Source: Pseudomonas capeferrum (GTDB lineage Bacteria > Pseudomonadota > Gammaproteobacteria > Pseudomonadales > Pseudomonadaceae). From it: a stretch of DNA of 64,000 bases. The translations under genes and the position numbers were made by a program. Numbering within the stretch: position 1 is the first letter of the stretch; each line of letters opens with the position of its first letter. The stretch covers positions 62,001-126,000 of the forward strand of contig NZ_JAAMQM010000006.1 of NCBI RefSeq assembly GCF_013523055.1, read 5' to 3'. The notes beneath the pieces are model-generated. The model was not told the origin of the DNA, made no database searches, and worked only from the letters and a program-made list of their open reading frames with translations. Below are positions 34,977-45,170 of the stretch, piece by piece.

Positions 34977-37532
34977 GTGTTGAAGAAGTCGCTGTTCCAA
35001 TTGCACTGGTTCTTTGGCATCACTGCGGGACTGGTACTGGCCTTGATGGGGACAACCGGTGCGATCTGGTCATTCCAGGAAGAACTGCTGCGCCTGTTCA
35101 ACGCCGATGCACTGAAGGTCGAAGTCCGCGAGGAAGGCGTCCTGCCTCCGGTCGAACTGGTGCGCCGGGTCGAGGCCGCCCAGGGTGACAAGGTTTCCAT
35201 GCTCTGGGTCGATACCCGAAGCGGCAACGCCGCGCGCGTGTTCTTCACTCCCGCGCCTGGCGAACGTCGTGGGCAACTACGCTACGTCGATCCGTATACG
35301 GGTGAGTTCACGGGCGAAGTCGTCGGTCAGGACTTCTTCAACCTGATGCTGCAGTTGCATCGTTTCCTCGCCATGGGCGATACAGGCCGGCAGATCACCG
35401 GCGCCTGTACCCTGATGCTGATCTTCTTCTGCCTGTCCGGGCTCTACTTGCGCTGGCCTCGCCAAGCGCTGAACTGGCGGGCCTGGCTGACCTTCGATTG
35501 GGCCAAGAAAGGCCGTGCCTTCAATTGGGACCTGCATGCCGTCGCCGGCACCTGGTGCCTGATGTTCTACCTGTTGTTCGCCCTCACCGGCCTGTTCTGG
35601 TCGTACGAATGGTACCGGCAAGGCCTCAACGCCCTGCTGGCGGACAAGCCACCCGCTGGGCAGGAGCAAAGACGTGGCGAAGGCCGAGGCCGACATGGGC
35701 CTCAACCGGTGGACAAGAGCGCCCCGCCCCTGGTGGTCGACTACGACGCGGTATGGACCAGCCTGCGGAACGCCGCCGGGCCGCGCCTGGCCAGCTATAA
35801 CCTGCGCCTGCCTCCGGCGGGTGGTCAGCCGGCGATGCTGTTCTATCTCCTGGACGATGCCGCCCATGAGCGGGCATTCGATACCTTGACCCTCGACCCT
35901 GCGACCGGCCAGGTCAAACGACACGAGCGATACGACGAGAAATCCTTCAAGGCGCAGTTGCTGGCGAGCGTCTATGCCCTGCACGTAGGCAGTTACTTCG
36001 GCCTGCCCGGACGCATCGTGGTGACCCTGGCCAGCCTGACCATGCCCGTGTTCTTCGTAACCGGCTGGCTGCTCTACCTCGACCGCCGACGCAAGAAAGG
36101 CCAGGTCCGCGCCGCGCGAGGCAAGGTGAACGGCACATCGGTAACGGGCGACAGTTGGCTCATCGGTTTCGCCAGTCAAAGCGGCTTTGCCGAGCAACTG
36201 GCGTGGCAGAGCGCCGGACAGCTGCAAGCCGCCGGCGTACCGGTGCAAGTCATGCCGCTTGCAGAGGTGGGCGAGGCCCAACTGCGGCAGGCCCAGCGCG
36301 CCCTGTTCGTGGTCAGCACCTTCGGTGACGGCGAAGCGCCCGACAGCGCACGCGCGTTCGAGCGCAAGGTACTCGGTCAGCCATGGTCGCTGAGCAACCT
36401 GAACTATGCCCTGCTGGCCGTGGGCGATCGCCAATATCCGCACTTCTGCGGTTTCGCTCGCCGCTTGCAGGCCTGGCTCGGCGAGCGCGGCGCGACTACC
36501 GCGTTCAGCCCGATCGAGGTGGACAGCGCCGACCCGGCTGCCCTGCAATTGTGGCAACAGGAACTGGCGCAGCTGACCGGCAGTCAGTCTGTCGCGGCCT
36601 GGCAGCCGCCCAGTTTCTCGAACTGGACATTGCAGCGCCGCCAACTGCTCAACCCAGACAGCCAGGGCTCTGGTGTCTATCTGCTGGGTCTGCAGCCGCA
36701 GGAGCCCATGACCTGGGAGGCAGGCGATCTGGTCGACATCCGGCCGCTCAACGGGAAGCCGCGCGTCGACGCCTTCCTGTTCGGCCTGGGACTGGACCCA
36801 AGCGCGCAGGTCCGCGTCGACGGCCTGGAGGAGACGCTGGCCCAAGCCTTGGCCAGCCGCCAGTTGCCGATCAGCCGCGAGCACCTGGTCGGTCTGCACG
36901 CGCAGGCGCTGGTCGACGCTTTGGTCCCGCTTGGGCCGCGCGAGTATTCCATCGCATCGATTGCCAGCGACGGCGTGCTTGAACTCATCGTTCGCCAAGA
37001 GCGCCACGCAGACGGCAGCTTCGGCGTGGGTTCGGGTTGGCTGACCGAATACCTGCCGGTGCTAGGCAATGTCAGCCTGCGCTTGCGCCGTAATAGCGGC
37101 TTCCACTTACCGAAGGCACCGGCGCCCATGATCCTCATCGGTAACGGTACCGGCCTGTCCGGCTTGCGCAGCCTGCTCAAGGCGCGCATCGCGGCTGGCG
37201 AGCAGCGGAACTGGCTATTGTTCGGCGAGCGCAATCGAGCCCACGATTTCCATTGTGGCGATGAGCTGCAAGCCTGGCTGGCCAACGGCGACCTGGCACG
37301 CCTGGACCTGGCCTTTTCACGGGACCAGAAGCGGAAGATCTACGTCCAGGACGTATTGCGCGAGCAGGCCGAGGCGCTGCGCGGTTGGGTGAATGACGGG
37401 GCCAGTGTCTATATCTGCGGCAGCCTGCAAGGTATGGCGTCGGGAGTGAACGCGGTGCTCGAGGAGGTCCTGGGCGCTGAAGTGGTCCAGCAGCTGATCG
37501 AGGATGGGCGGTACAGGCGGGATGTGTATTGA
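34977..37532 (+). CDS. PepSY-membrane / flavodoxin / ferredoxin-NADP reductase fusion (iron-uptake reductase)
   Basis: An 851-residue fusion. The N-terminal part (about 1-370) is a PepSY-associated membrane domain with four long helices ([62 protein letters not shown]) and their conserved histidines. Residues about 385-530 form a flavodoxin domain ([27 protein letters not shown]). The remainder is an FAD/NADPH reductase module of the CysJ/P450-reductase type ([38 protein letters not shown]). It should move electrons from NADPH through flavins across the inner membrane, plausibly to ferric-siderophore complexes in the periplasm. GTG at 34977 with AAGGTGA 5 bases upstream is the likely start; TTG at 34980 is the alternative. 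Confidence 0.87.
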   Translation: MLKKSLFQLHWFFGITAGLVLALMGTTGAIWSFQEELLRLFNADALKVEVREEGVLPPVELVRRVEAAQGDKVSMLWVDTRSGNAARVFFTPAPGERRGQLRYVDPYTGEFTGEVVGQDFFNLMLQLHRFLAMGDTGRQITGACTLMLIFFCLSGLYLRWPRQALNWRAWLTFDWAKKGRAFNWDLHAVAGTWCLMFYLLFALTGLFWSYEWYRQGLNALLADKPPAGQEQRRGEGRGRHGPQPVDKSAPPLVVDYDAVWTSLRNAAGPRLASYNLRLPPAGGQPAMLFYLLDDAAHERAFDTLTLDPATGQVKRHERYDEKSFKAQLLASVYALHVGSYFGLPGRIVVTLASLTMPVFFVTGWLLYLDRRRKKGQVRAARGKVNGTSVTGDSWLIGFASQSGFAEQLAWQSAGQLQAAGVPVQVMPLAEVGEAQLRQAQRALFVVSTFGDGEAPDSARAFERKVLGQPWSLSNLNYALLAVGDRQYPHFCGFARRLQAWLGERGATTAFSPIEVDSADPAALQLWQQELAQLTGSQSVAAWQPPSFSNWTLQRRQLLNPDSQGSGVYLLGLQPQEPMTWEAGDLVDIRPLNGKPRVDAFLFGLGLDPSAQVRVDGLEETLAQALASRQLPISREHLVGLHAQALVDALVPLGPREYSIASIASDGVLELIVRQERHADGSFGVGSGWLTEYLPVLGNVSLRLRRNSGFHLPKAPAPMILIGNGTGLSGLRSLLKARIAAGEQRNWLLFGERNRAHDFHCGDELQAWLANGDLARLDLAFSRDQKRKIYVQDVLREQAEALRGWVNDGASVYICGSLQGMASGVNAVLEEVLGAEVVQQLIEDGRYRRDVY

Positions 37533-38023
37533 GAGTGGATGCAAGTGCCTGACGCTGGACTGCTAGCGCCCTCGAGATCGAGCGCCGTTCACGCGGCGCA
37601 TCGCGGGCATCCCGGCCAGCTAGTCAATAAAGCATTCAAGATTCAAGGTCGAAGCTTATTTCGACGTTCAGGACCCCTGTGATAGCTGAGGGTCTTACTG
37701 CATACCCCACCATCCGGCAGGCCCGCTGTCGTAGTAAAAAATTCATCCGATTCATAAGTTTTTTATAAGCTGTCGCGATATGGGGTGGGAGTGGGTTTAC
37801 CCGCGAACAAGGGCGCAGCCCTTGCCCTTACCAGAGGGGTGACAGGGCGGACCTCTTCGCGGGTAAACCCGCTCCCACCCCTATCGCGGCAGTTCCGAAA
37901 AAACGTCTAAATCAGAAATTTTACTGTGAGCGCGGGCTTGCCAGAATGCCGGGCAAGCTACGATGCAACCATCACCTGCAACTTGATACTGCCATAACGG
38001 CTCAGCATGCAAATCCCGTGATT
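37533..38023. other. 491-bp convergent spacer with a type C REPIN
   Basis: It contains an AT-rich patch (37730-37770), the inverted REP pair at 37774-37888, and nothing resembling a gene. The flanking genes converge here, yet no classical U-tract terminator is visible; the REPIN may serve that purpose. Confidence 0.65.
37774..37888. repeat. REPIN with GGGTAAACCCGC core (type C)
   Basis: Arms 37774-37806 and 37857-37888 are complementary except for one mismatch and one extra base, with a 50-base spacer. The core TCGCGGGTAAACCCGCTCCC is the REP variant commonly seen in P. putida and differs from the types A and B elsewhere in the window. Confidence 0.88.
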
Positions 38024-38824
38024 TCACTGTGCCCAATGCAGTTCGAACGCATCGGCATCCAGGTTCGCCGGGAACCGCGCACGATAGGCCGCAAGTTCCG
38101 CCGCGCTCAGCACCACGGTAAAGACACCGTCCGCTTCGCCAGCGCTGAGCAGGCTCTCGCCATGGAAATCCAGGACTTGGCTGTCGCCCGAATACGCGAA
38201 GCCCTTGCCATCCGTTCCGACCCGGTTGACCGCTGCGACATAACAGAGATTCTCGATCCCCCTGGCCGGCAATAGCCGATTCCAGTGTTGGCGACGCGCC
38301 GCAGGCCAGTTGGCCGTGTAGAGCAGCAAATCGGTATCCTGGGGATCGCGGCTCCAGACCGGGAAGCGCAGGTCGTAGCAGATCAGCGGGCGGATGCGCC
38401 ACCCCTTCAGCTCGAACTGCACCTGCCGCTCGCCAGGCGTGTAGTGGTTGTGTTCGCCCGCCATGCGGAACAGGTGGCGCTTGTCGTAGTGCAGGATTTC
38501 GCCATCCGGTCGCGCCCACAGCAGGCGGTTGCGGTGACTGCCATCGGCGGCCTCGACGATCACACTGCCGGTGATCACCGCATCATGCTTCTTCGCCTTG
38601 GCCCTCAGCCACTTGTAGGTCGGTCCATTCTCGGGCTCGGCCAGCCGCTCCGATTCCATGGAGAATCCAGTGGTGAACATTTCCGGAAGAATCATCAGGT
38701 CGACATCGCCGACCTGTTGCAGCAACTCGTCGAAACGCTCCAGGTTGGCCTGGCGGTCATGCCAGGCCAGATGGGTCTGGACCAGGGCGATGGTCAGGTT
38801 GGGCAGCTCACTCAGATTGCGCAT
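38024..38824 (-). CDS. Nitrilase-family omega-amidase (YafV/NIT2-like)
   Basis: A carbon-nitrogen hydrolase of 266 residues. The family catalytic triad is visible: Glu48 (ILPEMFTTGF), Lys115 (HYDKRHLFRM) and Cys149 (PLICYDLRFP). YafV/NIT2-type omega-amidases deaminate 2-oxoglutaramate and 2-oxosuccinamate, the keto acids left when glutamine or asparagine donate an amino group. The start overlaps the end of the upstream aminotransferase gene by 13 bases, strong evidence for a joint pathway in which transamination is pulled forward by the amidase. Other nitrilase branches are possible, but the TTGFSME and DLRFPVWSR motifs fit this one. Confidence 0.85.
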   Translation of the reverse strand: MRNLSELPNLTIALVQTHLAWHDRQANLERFDELLQQVGDVDLMILPEMFTTGFSMESERLAEPENGPTYKWLRAKAKKHDAVITGSVIVEAADGSHRNRLLWARPDGEILHYDKRHLFRMAGEHNHYTPGERQVQFELKGWRIRPLICYDLRFPVWSRDPQDTDLLLYTANWPAARRQHWNRLLPARGIENLCYVAAVNRVGTDGKGFAYSGDSQVLDFHGESLLSAGEADGVFTVVLSAAELAAYRARFPANLDADAFELHWAQ

Positions 38825-39960
38825 AGTTTTTCCGCTGCCTGGCGCAGCGTCTCCTCGCGTTTGGCAAAGCACAGGCGGACCAGGCGTTGCTCGGGGATAG
38901 GTTGCTGGTAGAACACCGAGATCGGGATGGTCGCCACGCCGTGCTCACGGGTCAGCCACAGCGCCATGTCGACATCGTTGAGGTCGGGACGGATCTGTGA
39001 ATAGTCGACCAGCTGGAAGTAGGTACCTGCCGTGCGGGTGAACGTGAAACGCGAGCGCTGCAAGAGCCCACAGAACAGGTCGCGCTTGGCCTGATAGAAG
39101 GTCGGCAGTTGCTCGACATGTTGCGGATGCTCGGCCATGAAATCAGCTAAAGCATGCTGCAGCGGGGTAACACCACAGAAATTGACGTACTGATGAACCT
39201 TGCGCAATTCCGCGCTGAGCGCCGGTGGCGCCACTACGTACCCAGTTTTCCAGCCGGTGACGTGGTACGTCTTGCCAAACGAGCTGACCACGAAGGCCCG
39301 TTCGTACAAGGCCTCATGGGCGAGCACACTGGCGTGCGTCACACCGTCGTAGATCAAGTGTTCGTAGACTTCGTCGCTGAGCAGGTAGATGTCGCGCCCT
39401 TCGATCAGCCCGGCCAGTTGGTCCAGGTCATCACGCGTGATCAACGCACCGCTGGGATTGTGTGGAGAATTGAGAACGATCAGCCGCGTCCGCGAGGTGA
39501 GGGCATCGGCGAGTTTCTGCCAGTCGATGCGAAAGTCGCTGGCATTGAGCTGCACATGCACGCAATGGCCACCGGCCAACTGCACGGAAGGTGCATAGCT
39601 GTCGTAAGCCGGATCGAAGATGATCACCTCATCGTCCGTGCGCACGATGGCCTGGATGGCACAGAAGATGGCCTCGGTGGCTCCAGGGGTGATGGTCACC
39701 TCGTGCTCGGCATCCACTGTCACGCCATAGCTGCGAGCGATCTTGCCGGCCACCTGCTCGCGCAGGGCGGGCAAGCCGGTGGAAGGGGCATACTGGTTGT
39801 GCCCCGCGCAGACATGCCGGCCAACGGCATCGAGCAGCGCTTGGGGGCCGTTGAAATCGGGAAAGCCCTGGGAAAGGTTCAGGGCGCCGGTCTGCGCGGC
39901 CAGCTGAGACATGGTGGTGAAGATGGTCGCGCCGACGTTTGGCAGCTTGCTCTGGATCAT
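38812..39960 (-). CDS. Methionine/glutamine-type aminotransferase (YbdL/KAT-like, class I/II)
   Basis: A 382-residue PLP aminotransferase of fold type I. It starts MIQSKLPNVGATIFTTMSQL, the typical YbdL/KAT opening, then LNLSQGFPDFN, the cofactor-binding PGATEAIF, NSPHNPSGA and SDEVYEHL. The Schiff-base lysine lies in SSFGKTYHVTGWKTGY, and the C-terminal RLVRLCFAKREETL binds the carboxylate. Homologues transaminate methionine (or its keto acid, using glutamine) and kynurenine. The linked omega-amidase downstream argues for glutamine as amino donor, as in methionine salvage. ATG at 39960 has GAGG upstream; the longer frame to 40125 has no family match. Confidence 0.88.
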   Translation of the reverse strand: MIQSKLPNVGATIFTTMSQLAAQTGALNLSQGFPDFNGPQALLDAVGRHVCAGHNQYAPSTGLPALREQVAGKIARSYGVTVDAEHEVTITPGATEAIFCAIQAIVRTDDEVIIFDPAYDSYAPSVQLAGGHCVHVQLNASDFRIDWQKLADALTSRTRLIVLNSPHNPSGALITRDDLDQLAGLIEGRDIYLLSDEVYEHLIYDGVTHASVLAHEALYERAFVVSSFGKTYHVTGWKTGYVVAPPALSAELRKVHQYVNFCGVTPLQHALADFMAEHPQHVEQLPTFYQAKRDLFCGLLQRSRFTFTRTAGTYFQLVDYSQIRPDLNDVDMALWLTREHGVATIPISVFYQQPIPEQRLVRLCFAKREETLRQAAEKLCAI

Positions 39961-40449
39961 GGAGCCCTCATTCCTGCACGAGATATCCGGCTCGGGACGG
40001 CACGGGATGGAGTTCGAGCATAGCGGATCGGGCGAGCGGTTTGAACTGCGGCGCGGGGTGAGGGATGTTCGCTTCGACAGGTTCTGTGAGAGATCATCCA
40101 GCTCTATTGGCTGCGCTGTGACCAAAGAGCCCCAGGCGCAATGCCAGTCAGTTAAGGAAAAATAGTGGATTCATATGCGGGAGCCTTCGGCTTATGGAAT
40201 CTTCTGTGAGGTTGATGGCCTATCGCGGGACAAGCCCGCTCGCTACCGGTGTGCGGGGTAGCCCAGACATGTCTCCGGTGGAGAGCGGGCTTGCCCCGCG
40301 ATAGGCCATCAGCCTCACAAAAAGCTTGAGAGCTGCCAGACAAGCTGACTGGCATTGACCCAAGTGCGGCGCACACGTGTATATGCGTTCCATGACGGCG
40401 GTCTGGGGATTTCATGCCAGACCGCTCCTGCACAAGAATCGGGCCGGGT
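39961..40449. other. 489-bp spacer between der and the aminotransferase gene
   Basis: It is largely occupied by a nested palindromic repeat (40140-40356). The short segment 39961-40120 presumably carries the aminotransferase promoter, but I see no strong consensus. No gene is supported. Confidence 0.7.
40140..40356. repeat. Nested palindrome with type A REPIN (copy 4)
   Basis: Inner arms 40205-40249 and 40275-40319 match at 41 of 45 positions. Outer arms AATGCCAGTCAG (40140-40151) and CTGACTGGCATT (40345-40356) are perfect. The flank AATCTTCTGTGA (40198-40209) and the outer AATGCCAGTCAGTTAAG are shared with the repeats near 30.5-30.9 kb. Confidence 0.85.
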
Positions 40450-41916
40450 TTACTTGCGTTTGTCCTTGCGCTTCTTCTCGGCCTTCTTGTGGTGCGACAT
40501 CAAGCGACGCTTCTTGTTGACCTGGCGATCGGTCAGCGCGTTCTTGTTACCCTCGTAAGGGTTTTCACCGCCCTTGTACTCGATGCGGATCGGTGTGCCG
40601 ACCAGCTTGAGCACACGGCGGTAGGTGTTCTCCAGGTAACGCGAGTAGGAGCGCGGGACCTTTTCGACCTGGTTACCGTGGATGACGATGATCGGCGGGT
40701 TGGCACCACCGAGGTGGGCATAACGCAACTTGATACGACGACCGTTGACCATCGGCGGCTGGTGCTCGCTGACCGCATCCTCGAGAACCTGGGTCAGGCG
40801 GCTGGTCGGCCAACGGGTGACCGCCGACTTGAACGAGGCCTGTACCGACTTGTACAGATGACCGACGCCGGTCCCGTGCAAGGCGGAGATGAAGTGGATA
40901 TCGGCGAAGTCCACGAAGAACAGTCGACGCTCCAGTTCGATCTTGACGTAGTCACGCTCGCCCGGGGTCATGCCATCCCACTTGTTCAGGGCGATGACGA
41001 TGGCGCGACCGGCTTCGAGGGCAAAGCCGAGCAGGTTCAGGTCGTGGTCGACCACGCCCTCGCGCGCGTCCATGACGAAAATCACCACGTTGGCGTCCTT
41101 GATCGCCTGCAGCGTCTTGACCACCGAGAACTTTTCGACTTCCTCGTGGATCTTGCCGCGCTTGCGCACGCCTGCCGTGTCGATCAGGGTGTACTTCTCG
41201 TCATCCCGTTGGAAAGGAATGTAGATACTGTCGCGTGTGGTGCCCGGCTCGTCATAGACCACGACACGCTCTTCGCCGAGCATGCGGTTGACCAGCGTCG
41301 ACTTGCCCACGTTGGGACGGCCGATGATGGCGATCTTGATGCCATCCTTCTCGCTCGGGCCAGGAATGCGCACGGCTTCCTGACCTTCGGCAACGTGCTC
41401 GTCGAGCGCGTCCTCTTCCTTGTCGCGCGGCACGTCGCCCAGCACGATTTCCATCAGGGTGTTGATGCCGCGACCCTGGGAACCGGCTACCGGAATGGCG
41501 TTGCCCATGCCCATGGGAGCAAACTCGGCACGCGCGGTGTCCGGATCGATGTTGTCGATCTTGTTGGCCACCAAGTACGACTGCTTGTTCCGCTTGCGCA
41601 GGTGCTCGGCGATCATCTGGTCGGAAGCGGTCATGCCGGCGCGGGCATCGACCAGGAACAGCACGTAGTCGGCTTCCTCGATGGCCATGAGCGATTGCTC
41701 GGCCATCTTCTCGTCCATGCCCTCTTCGTCGCCGGTGATACCGCCGGTGTCGATCAGGATGTAGGTGCGACCTTGCCAGTGTGCTTCGCCGTACTGGCGA
41801 TCACGAGTCAAACCCGACAAGTCGCCGACAATGGCGTCGCGGGTCTTGGTCAGGCGGTTGAACATGGTGGACTTGCCGACGTTCGGCCGGCCCACCAGGG
41901 CGATAACGGGAACCAT
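40450..41916 (-). CDS. der: Ribosome-assembly GTPase Der (EngA)
   Basis: An essential tandem GTPase for 50S assembly, 488 residues. Domain 1 opens [17 protein letters not shown] with DTGG and NKID; domain 2 repeats with [11 protein letters not shown] near residue 200, DTAG and NKWDG. A KH-like C-terminal domain follows (about 360-450) and then a Lys/Arg-rich tail ([20 protein letters not shown]) likely to touch rRNA. ATG at 41916 has GGAG 6 bases upstream. It is the last gene of the hisS-yfgM-bamB-der string, with a hairpin between it and bamB that could lower its expression. Confidence 0.98.
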   Translation of the reverse strand: MVPVIALVGRPNVGKSTMFNRLTKTRDAIVGDLSGLTRDRQYGEAHWQGRTYILIDTGGITGDEEGMDEKMAEQSLMAIEEADYVLFLVDARAGMTASDQMIAEHLRKRNKQSYLVANKIDNIDPDTARAEFAPMGMGNAIPVAGSQGRGINTLMEIVLGDVPRDKEEDALDEHVAEGQEAVRIPGPSEKDGIKIAIIGRPNVGKSTLVNRMLGEERVVVYDEPGTTRDSIYIPFQRDDEKYTLIDTAGVRKRGKIHEEVEKFSVVKTLQAIKDANVVIFVMDAREGVVDHDLNLLGFALEAGRAIVIALNKWDGMTPGERDYVKIELERRLFFVDFADIHFISALHGTGVGHLYKSVQASFKSAVTRWPTSRLTQVLEDAVSEHQPPMVNGRRIKLRYAHLGGANPPIIVIHGNQVEKVPRSYSRYLENTYRRVLKLVGTPIRIEYKGGENPYEGNKNALTDRQVNKKRRLMSHHKKAEKKRKDKRK

Positions 41917-41952
41917 GCGGCTCTCCAATGCTTGAATTCTTGAAAATGCAAA

Positions 41953-41973
41953 GGCCGCTGCAGGGCAGCGGCC
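41953..41973 (-). terminator. Hairpin between bamB and der
   Basis: GGCCGCTGC and GCAGCGGCC form a perfect 9-bp stem with a 3-base loop. On the minus strand it is followed by TTTGCATTTTC. Smaller hairpins at about 41985-42001 and 42007-42023 lie between it and the bamB stop. Probably a partial terminator. Confidence 0.6.
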
Positions 41974-42033
41974 GGAGTTCGGGCGGCACGCGAGGTGCCG
42001 CGGCTCGAGGCCTGTGTGGCCTCAAGCATAGCT

Positions 42034-43185
42034 TCAGCGCAGCGTCAGTGCCTCGAGCTTGCCGCTGTTGCCAAAGACATAGATGGTGTCGTCGACCACC
42101 AGTGGCCGGGCGCGCAGGCCATCGCTGTCGATACGCTCACGACCGACGAAGCGGCCGTCCACCTGGCTGAGCAGGTGCAGATAACCCTCGAAGTCGCCAA
42201 CGGCCACGTAGCTGGAAAACACTTCCGGCGCCGACAGTTGGCGACGAGCCATGGAATCGTTGCTCCACAGGGCGCTGGACGAACGCTCGTCGATACTCTC
42301 GACGGTGCCCGATGCTTCGCTCACGTAGACGTTGCCGAAACCGTGCGCGACGCCGACATAGCTGGAGGCATCACGCTGCCACAGCACGCGTCCGCTCTCC
42401 AGGTCCAGGCCGGCGGTGCGTCCCTGGTAGGTGCTGACGTAGATGACGTTATTGGACAGCAGCAGACCACCGTCGATATCGACCACCCGCTCCAGTTCGG
42501 AACGCCCCTGCGGGATGGCGACTCGCGATTCCCAGACCGGCACGCCGTTCTGGGTGTCCAGGGCAATGACCTTGCCGGTGGACAGGCCCGCAATCGCCAG
42601 GCGATTGGTGAGGATCGGCGCACCGGTACCGCGCAGGGTCAGGACGGCCGGCGTGCTTTCGTAGATCCAGCGACGATCGCCAGTGGCGGCGTCGAGACCG
42701 ATCACGCGGTCATCCTGGGTCTGGACCACGACCACATCACCATTGGTGGCAGGAGGCGCGAGCACCTCGCTGGTCACCCGCGAACGCCAGCGCTCTTCAC
42801 CCGTGCTGGCGTCAAGGGCAATGACCTCGCCCTTGAGCGTGCCCAGCATGACCAGGCCATAGCCGACGCCGACAGCGCCGGAGACCGGCAGCTCGAGGTC
42901 TTCCTTCCACACCACGTCGCCGGTGCCGCGGTCCAGTGCCATGACTACGCCATTGACGTCGGATGCATAGATGCGATCGTTCTCGATCGCCGGTACCAGC
43001 ATGTTGTAGGTGTCGCCCTGGCCATCACCGATGGTGCGGCTCCATTTTTTCTGGAGCACCACCTCTTCGGTGAACTTGGCCAGTTCGGCCGGAGGCAGTT
43101 CCTTCTTGCTGTTGCTGCTGCAACCCGCGGCCAGGACCGCCAGGGTCAGCACTGCTGCTTGTTTCCAACCGATCACGTCAGGCAT
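42034..43185 (-). CDS. bamB: Outer-membrane assembly lipoprotein BamB
   Basis: A lipoprotein of the BAM complex that helps BamA fold beta-barrel proteins, 383 residues. The signal peptide ends in lipobox LAAGC (Cys22; MPDVIGWKQAAVLTLAVLAA). The rest is an eight-bladed PQQ-type propeller with repeating blade motifs such as VMALDRGTGDVVW, VIALDASTGEERW, VIGLDAATGDRRW, VIALDTQNGVPVW and TAGLDLESGRVLW. The start overlaps the yfgM stop by 8 bases, so translation is coupled. Confidence 0.96.
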   Translation of the reverse strand: MPDVIGWKQAAVLTLAVLAAGCSSNSKKELPPAELAKFTEEVVLQKKWSRTIGDGQGDTYNMLVPAIENDRIYASDVNGVVMALDRGTGDVVWKEDLELPVSGAVGVGYGLVMLGTLKGEVIALDASTGEERWRSRVTSEVLAPPATNGDVVVVQTQDDRVIGLDAATGDRRWIYESTPAVLTLRGTGAPILTNRLAIAGLSTGKVIALDTQNGVPVWESRVAIPQGRSELERVVDIDGGLLLSNNVIYVSTYQGRTAGLDLESGRVLWQRDASSYVGVAHGFGNVYVSEASGTVESIDERSSSALWSNDSMARRQLSAPEVFSSYVAVGDFEGYLHLLSQVDGRFVGRERIDSDGLRARPLVVDDTIYVFGNSGKLEALTLR

Positions 43186-43819
43186 CCCCTTTGGCAAGGT
43201 CGTCCAGCTTGATTTGCAGACCACCGACCGCTGCGTCGTCAGACAGCGCGGCCTTGGCCTTTTCGTAGGCACCATGAGCATCGTTGGCGCGACCCAGCTG
43301 GACCAGCAGATCGCCCTTGAGCTCTTCGCGACTGGCCAGGAACGCCTTGTCCGCATCTCCATCGAGCAGCTTCAAGGCGTCTTCGGCCTTGTTCTGCGCA
43401 GCCAGGACACGCGCCAGGCGCTGACGGGCGATTTCAGCCAGGGTGTCATCGGCCGGCTTGTCCAGCACGGTCTTGAGTTCGGCGGCGGCGTCGTCCAGCT
43501 TGTCGCTGTCAACCGCGACCTTGGCCACGAACAGGCTGCCATACTGGGCATAGGCGGAACCGCCGTACTCGCTCTTGAGCTTGCCGGACAGCTCGGCGAC
43601 CTTGGTCGTGTCAGGCTGGCCGGTCGGCGTCAGGGACGTCTCCAGCAGCGCCTGATACAGGCTCGAAGCACCTTGCGACTGTTTGGCCTCGTACTTCTGC
43701 CAGGCCTGCCAGCCGAGCACGACCGCCGCCGCCAGCAGAGCGCCCGTCAGCAGGGGCTTGCCATTGCGATCCCACCAGTCCTTGACCGCACCCAGTTCTT
43801 CATCATCGGTACTCGACAC
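43178..43819 (-). CDS. yfgM: YfgM-like SecYEG-associated TPR protein
   Basis: A 213-residue inner-membrane protein with a short cytoplasmic N terminus (MSSTDDEELGAVKDWWDRNG), one transmembrane helix (about 22-40) and a periplasmic tetratricopeptide domain with AELSGKLKSEY, DDAAAELKTVL and AEIARQRLARVLAAQ repeats. E. coli YfgM works with PpiD at the Sec translocon and hands substrates to periplasmic chaperones; its place next to bamB fits envelope biogenesis. The start is GTG at 43819, with AAGGAG 7 bases upstream. Confidence 0.9.
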   Translation of the reverse strand: MSSTDDEELGAVKDWWDRNGKPLLTGALLAAAVVLGWQAWQKYEAKQSQGASSLYQALLETSLTPTGQPDTTKVAELSGKLKSEYGGSAYAQYGSLFVAKVAVDSDKLDDAAAELKTVLDKPADDTLAEIARQRLARVLAAQNKAEDALKLLDGDADKAFLASREELKGDLLVQLGRANDAHGAYEKAKAALSDDAAVGGLQIKLDDLAKGDA

Positions 43820-43856
43820 CCCAATACTCCTTTTCAGCAATTCGGCAGTTGACGCT

Positions 43857-45146
43857 TCACGCCTGTGCGAGAGCGGCTTGCAGGTGCTCGGCCAGAGCAT
43901 CCCAGGCAATATTCTGTTGCTCGCCCTGACCACGCAGGGGCTTGAAACCTACCACTTGTTGCGCCAGCTCGTCGTCGCCCAGGATAAGGGCGAACAAGGC
44001 GCCGCTCTTGTCGGCTTTCTTGAACTGGCTCTTGAAGCTGCCGCCACCGGCATTGACCTGCAGGCGCAGGCCCGGCGCGCTGTCACGCAGACGCTCGCTC
44101 AAGATCAGGCCGGCCAGCTCCGCCTGCTCGCCAAAGGCGCACAGGTAGACGTCGACCTGACGGCTCAGGGATTCGGGCACCTGCTCGAGGGTTTCGAGCA
44201 GCAGGATCAGCCGCTCGATGCCCATGGCGAAGCCGACACCGGTTGTCGCCTTGCCGCCCATCTGCTCGACCAGCCCATCATAGCGACCGCCCGCGCAGAC
44301 GGTGCCCTGGGCGCCGAGCTTGTCGGTGACCCACTCGAACACGGTCTTGCTGTAGTAGTCCAGGCCACGCACCAGCTTGGTGTTGATCACGAACGGAATG
44401 CCCGCGGCGTCCAGGCGAGCCTTCAGCCCCTCGAAGTGCACGCGCGACTCTTCGTCCAGGTAGTCTTCCAGCTTCGGCGCGTCGACGAGCAACGCCTGGG
44501 TATTGGCGTCCTTGGTGTCGAGGATGCGCAGCGGATTGCTCTTTAAGCGGCGCTGGCTGTCTTCGTCCAACTGCTCAAGGTGGGCGGAGAGGAACTCGAC
44601 CAGTGCATCGCGATAGCGCGCGCGGGCTTCGCTGGTACCCAGGCTGTTGAGTTCGAGCTTGACCGCATCACGGATACCCAACAGGCCCCACAGACGCCAG
44701 GTCAGCATGATCAGCTCGGCGTCGATGTCCGGACCGTCGAGGTTGAACACCTCGACGCCGATTTGGTGGAACTGGCGGTAGCGGCCCTTCTGCGGACGCT
44801 CGTGGCGGAACATCTGGCCGATGTACCAGAGCTTCTGGACCTGGCCATTGCCGGTGATGCCATGCTCGAGCACTGCACGCACGCACGCGGCGGTACCCTC
44901 GGGGCGCAAGGTGAGCGAATCACCGTTGCGGTCCTCGAAGGTGTACATCTCTTTCTCGACGATATCGGTCACTTCACCGATCGAGCGCTTGAACAGCTCG
45001 GTGAACTCGACGATCGGCGTGCGGATCTGGCTGTAGCCGTAGGTGTCCAGAAGGCCGGCCACGGTGCTTTCGAAATAGCGCCACAGCGGCGTCTGCTCGG
45101 GCAGGATGTCGTTCATGCCACGAATGGCTTGCAGCGATTTGCTCAC
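43857..45146 (-). CDS. hisS: Histidyl-tRNA synthetase
   Basis: A class II synthetase of 429 residues. Motif 1 is in the early [19 protein letters not shown] region, motif 2 reads [20 protein letters not shown], and the histidine-specific [15 protein letters not shown] and motif 3 [14 protein letters not shown] are intact. The C-terminal anticodon-binding domain starts near residue 330 ([13 protein letters not shown]). It precedes yfgM, bamB and der on the same strand. Confidence 0.98.
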   Translation of the reverse strand: MSKSLQAIRGMNDILPEQTPLWRYFESTVAGLLDTYGYSQIRTPIVEFTELFKRSIGEVTDIVEKEMYTFEDRNGDSLTLRPEGTAACVRAVLEHGITGNGQVQKLWYIGQMFRHERPQKGRYRQFHQIGVEVFNLDGPDIDAELIMLTWRLWGLLGIRDAVKLELNSLGTSEARARYRDALVEFLSAHLEQLDEDSQRRLKSNPLRILDTKDANTQALLVDAPKLEDYLDEESRVHFEGLKARLDAAGIPFVINTKLVRGLDYYSKTVFEWVTDKLGAQGTVCAGGRYDGLVEQMGGKATTGVGFAMGIERLILLLETLEQVPESLSRQVDVYLCAFGEQAELAGLILSERLRDSAPGLRLQVNAGGGSFKSQFKKADKSGALFALILGDDELAQQVVGFKPLRGQGEQQNIAWDALAEHLQAALAQA

Positions 45147-45170
45147 GGAAAATCCTTACGAATCTGTGTT

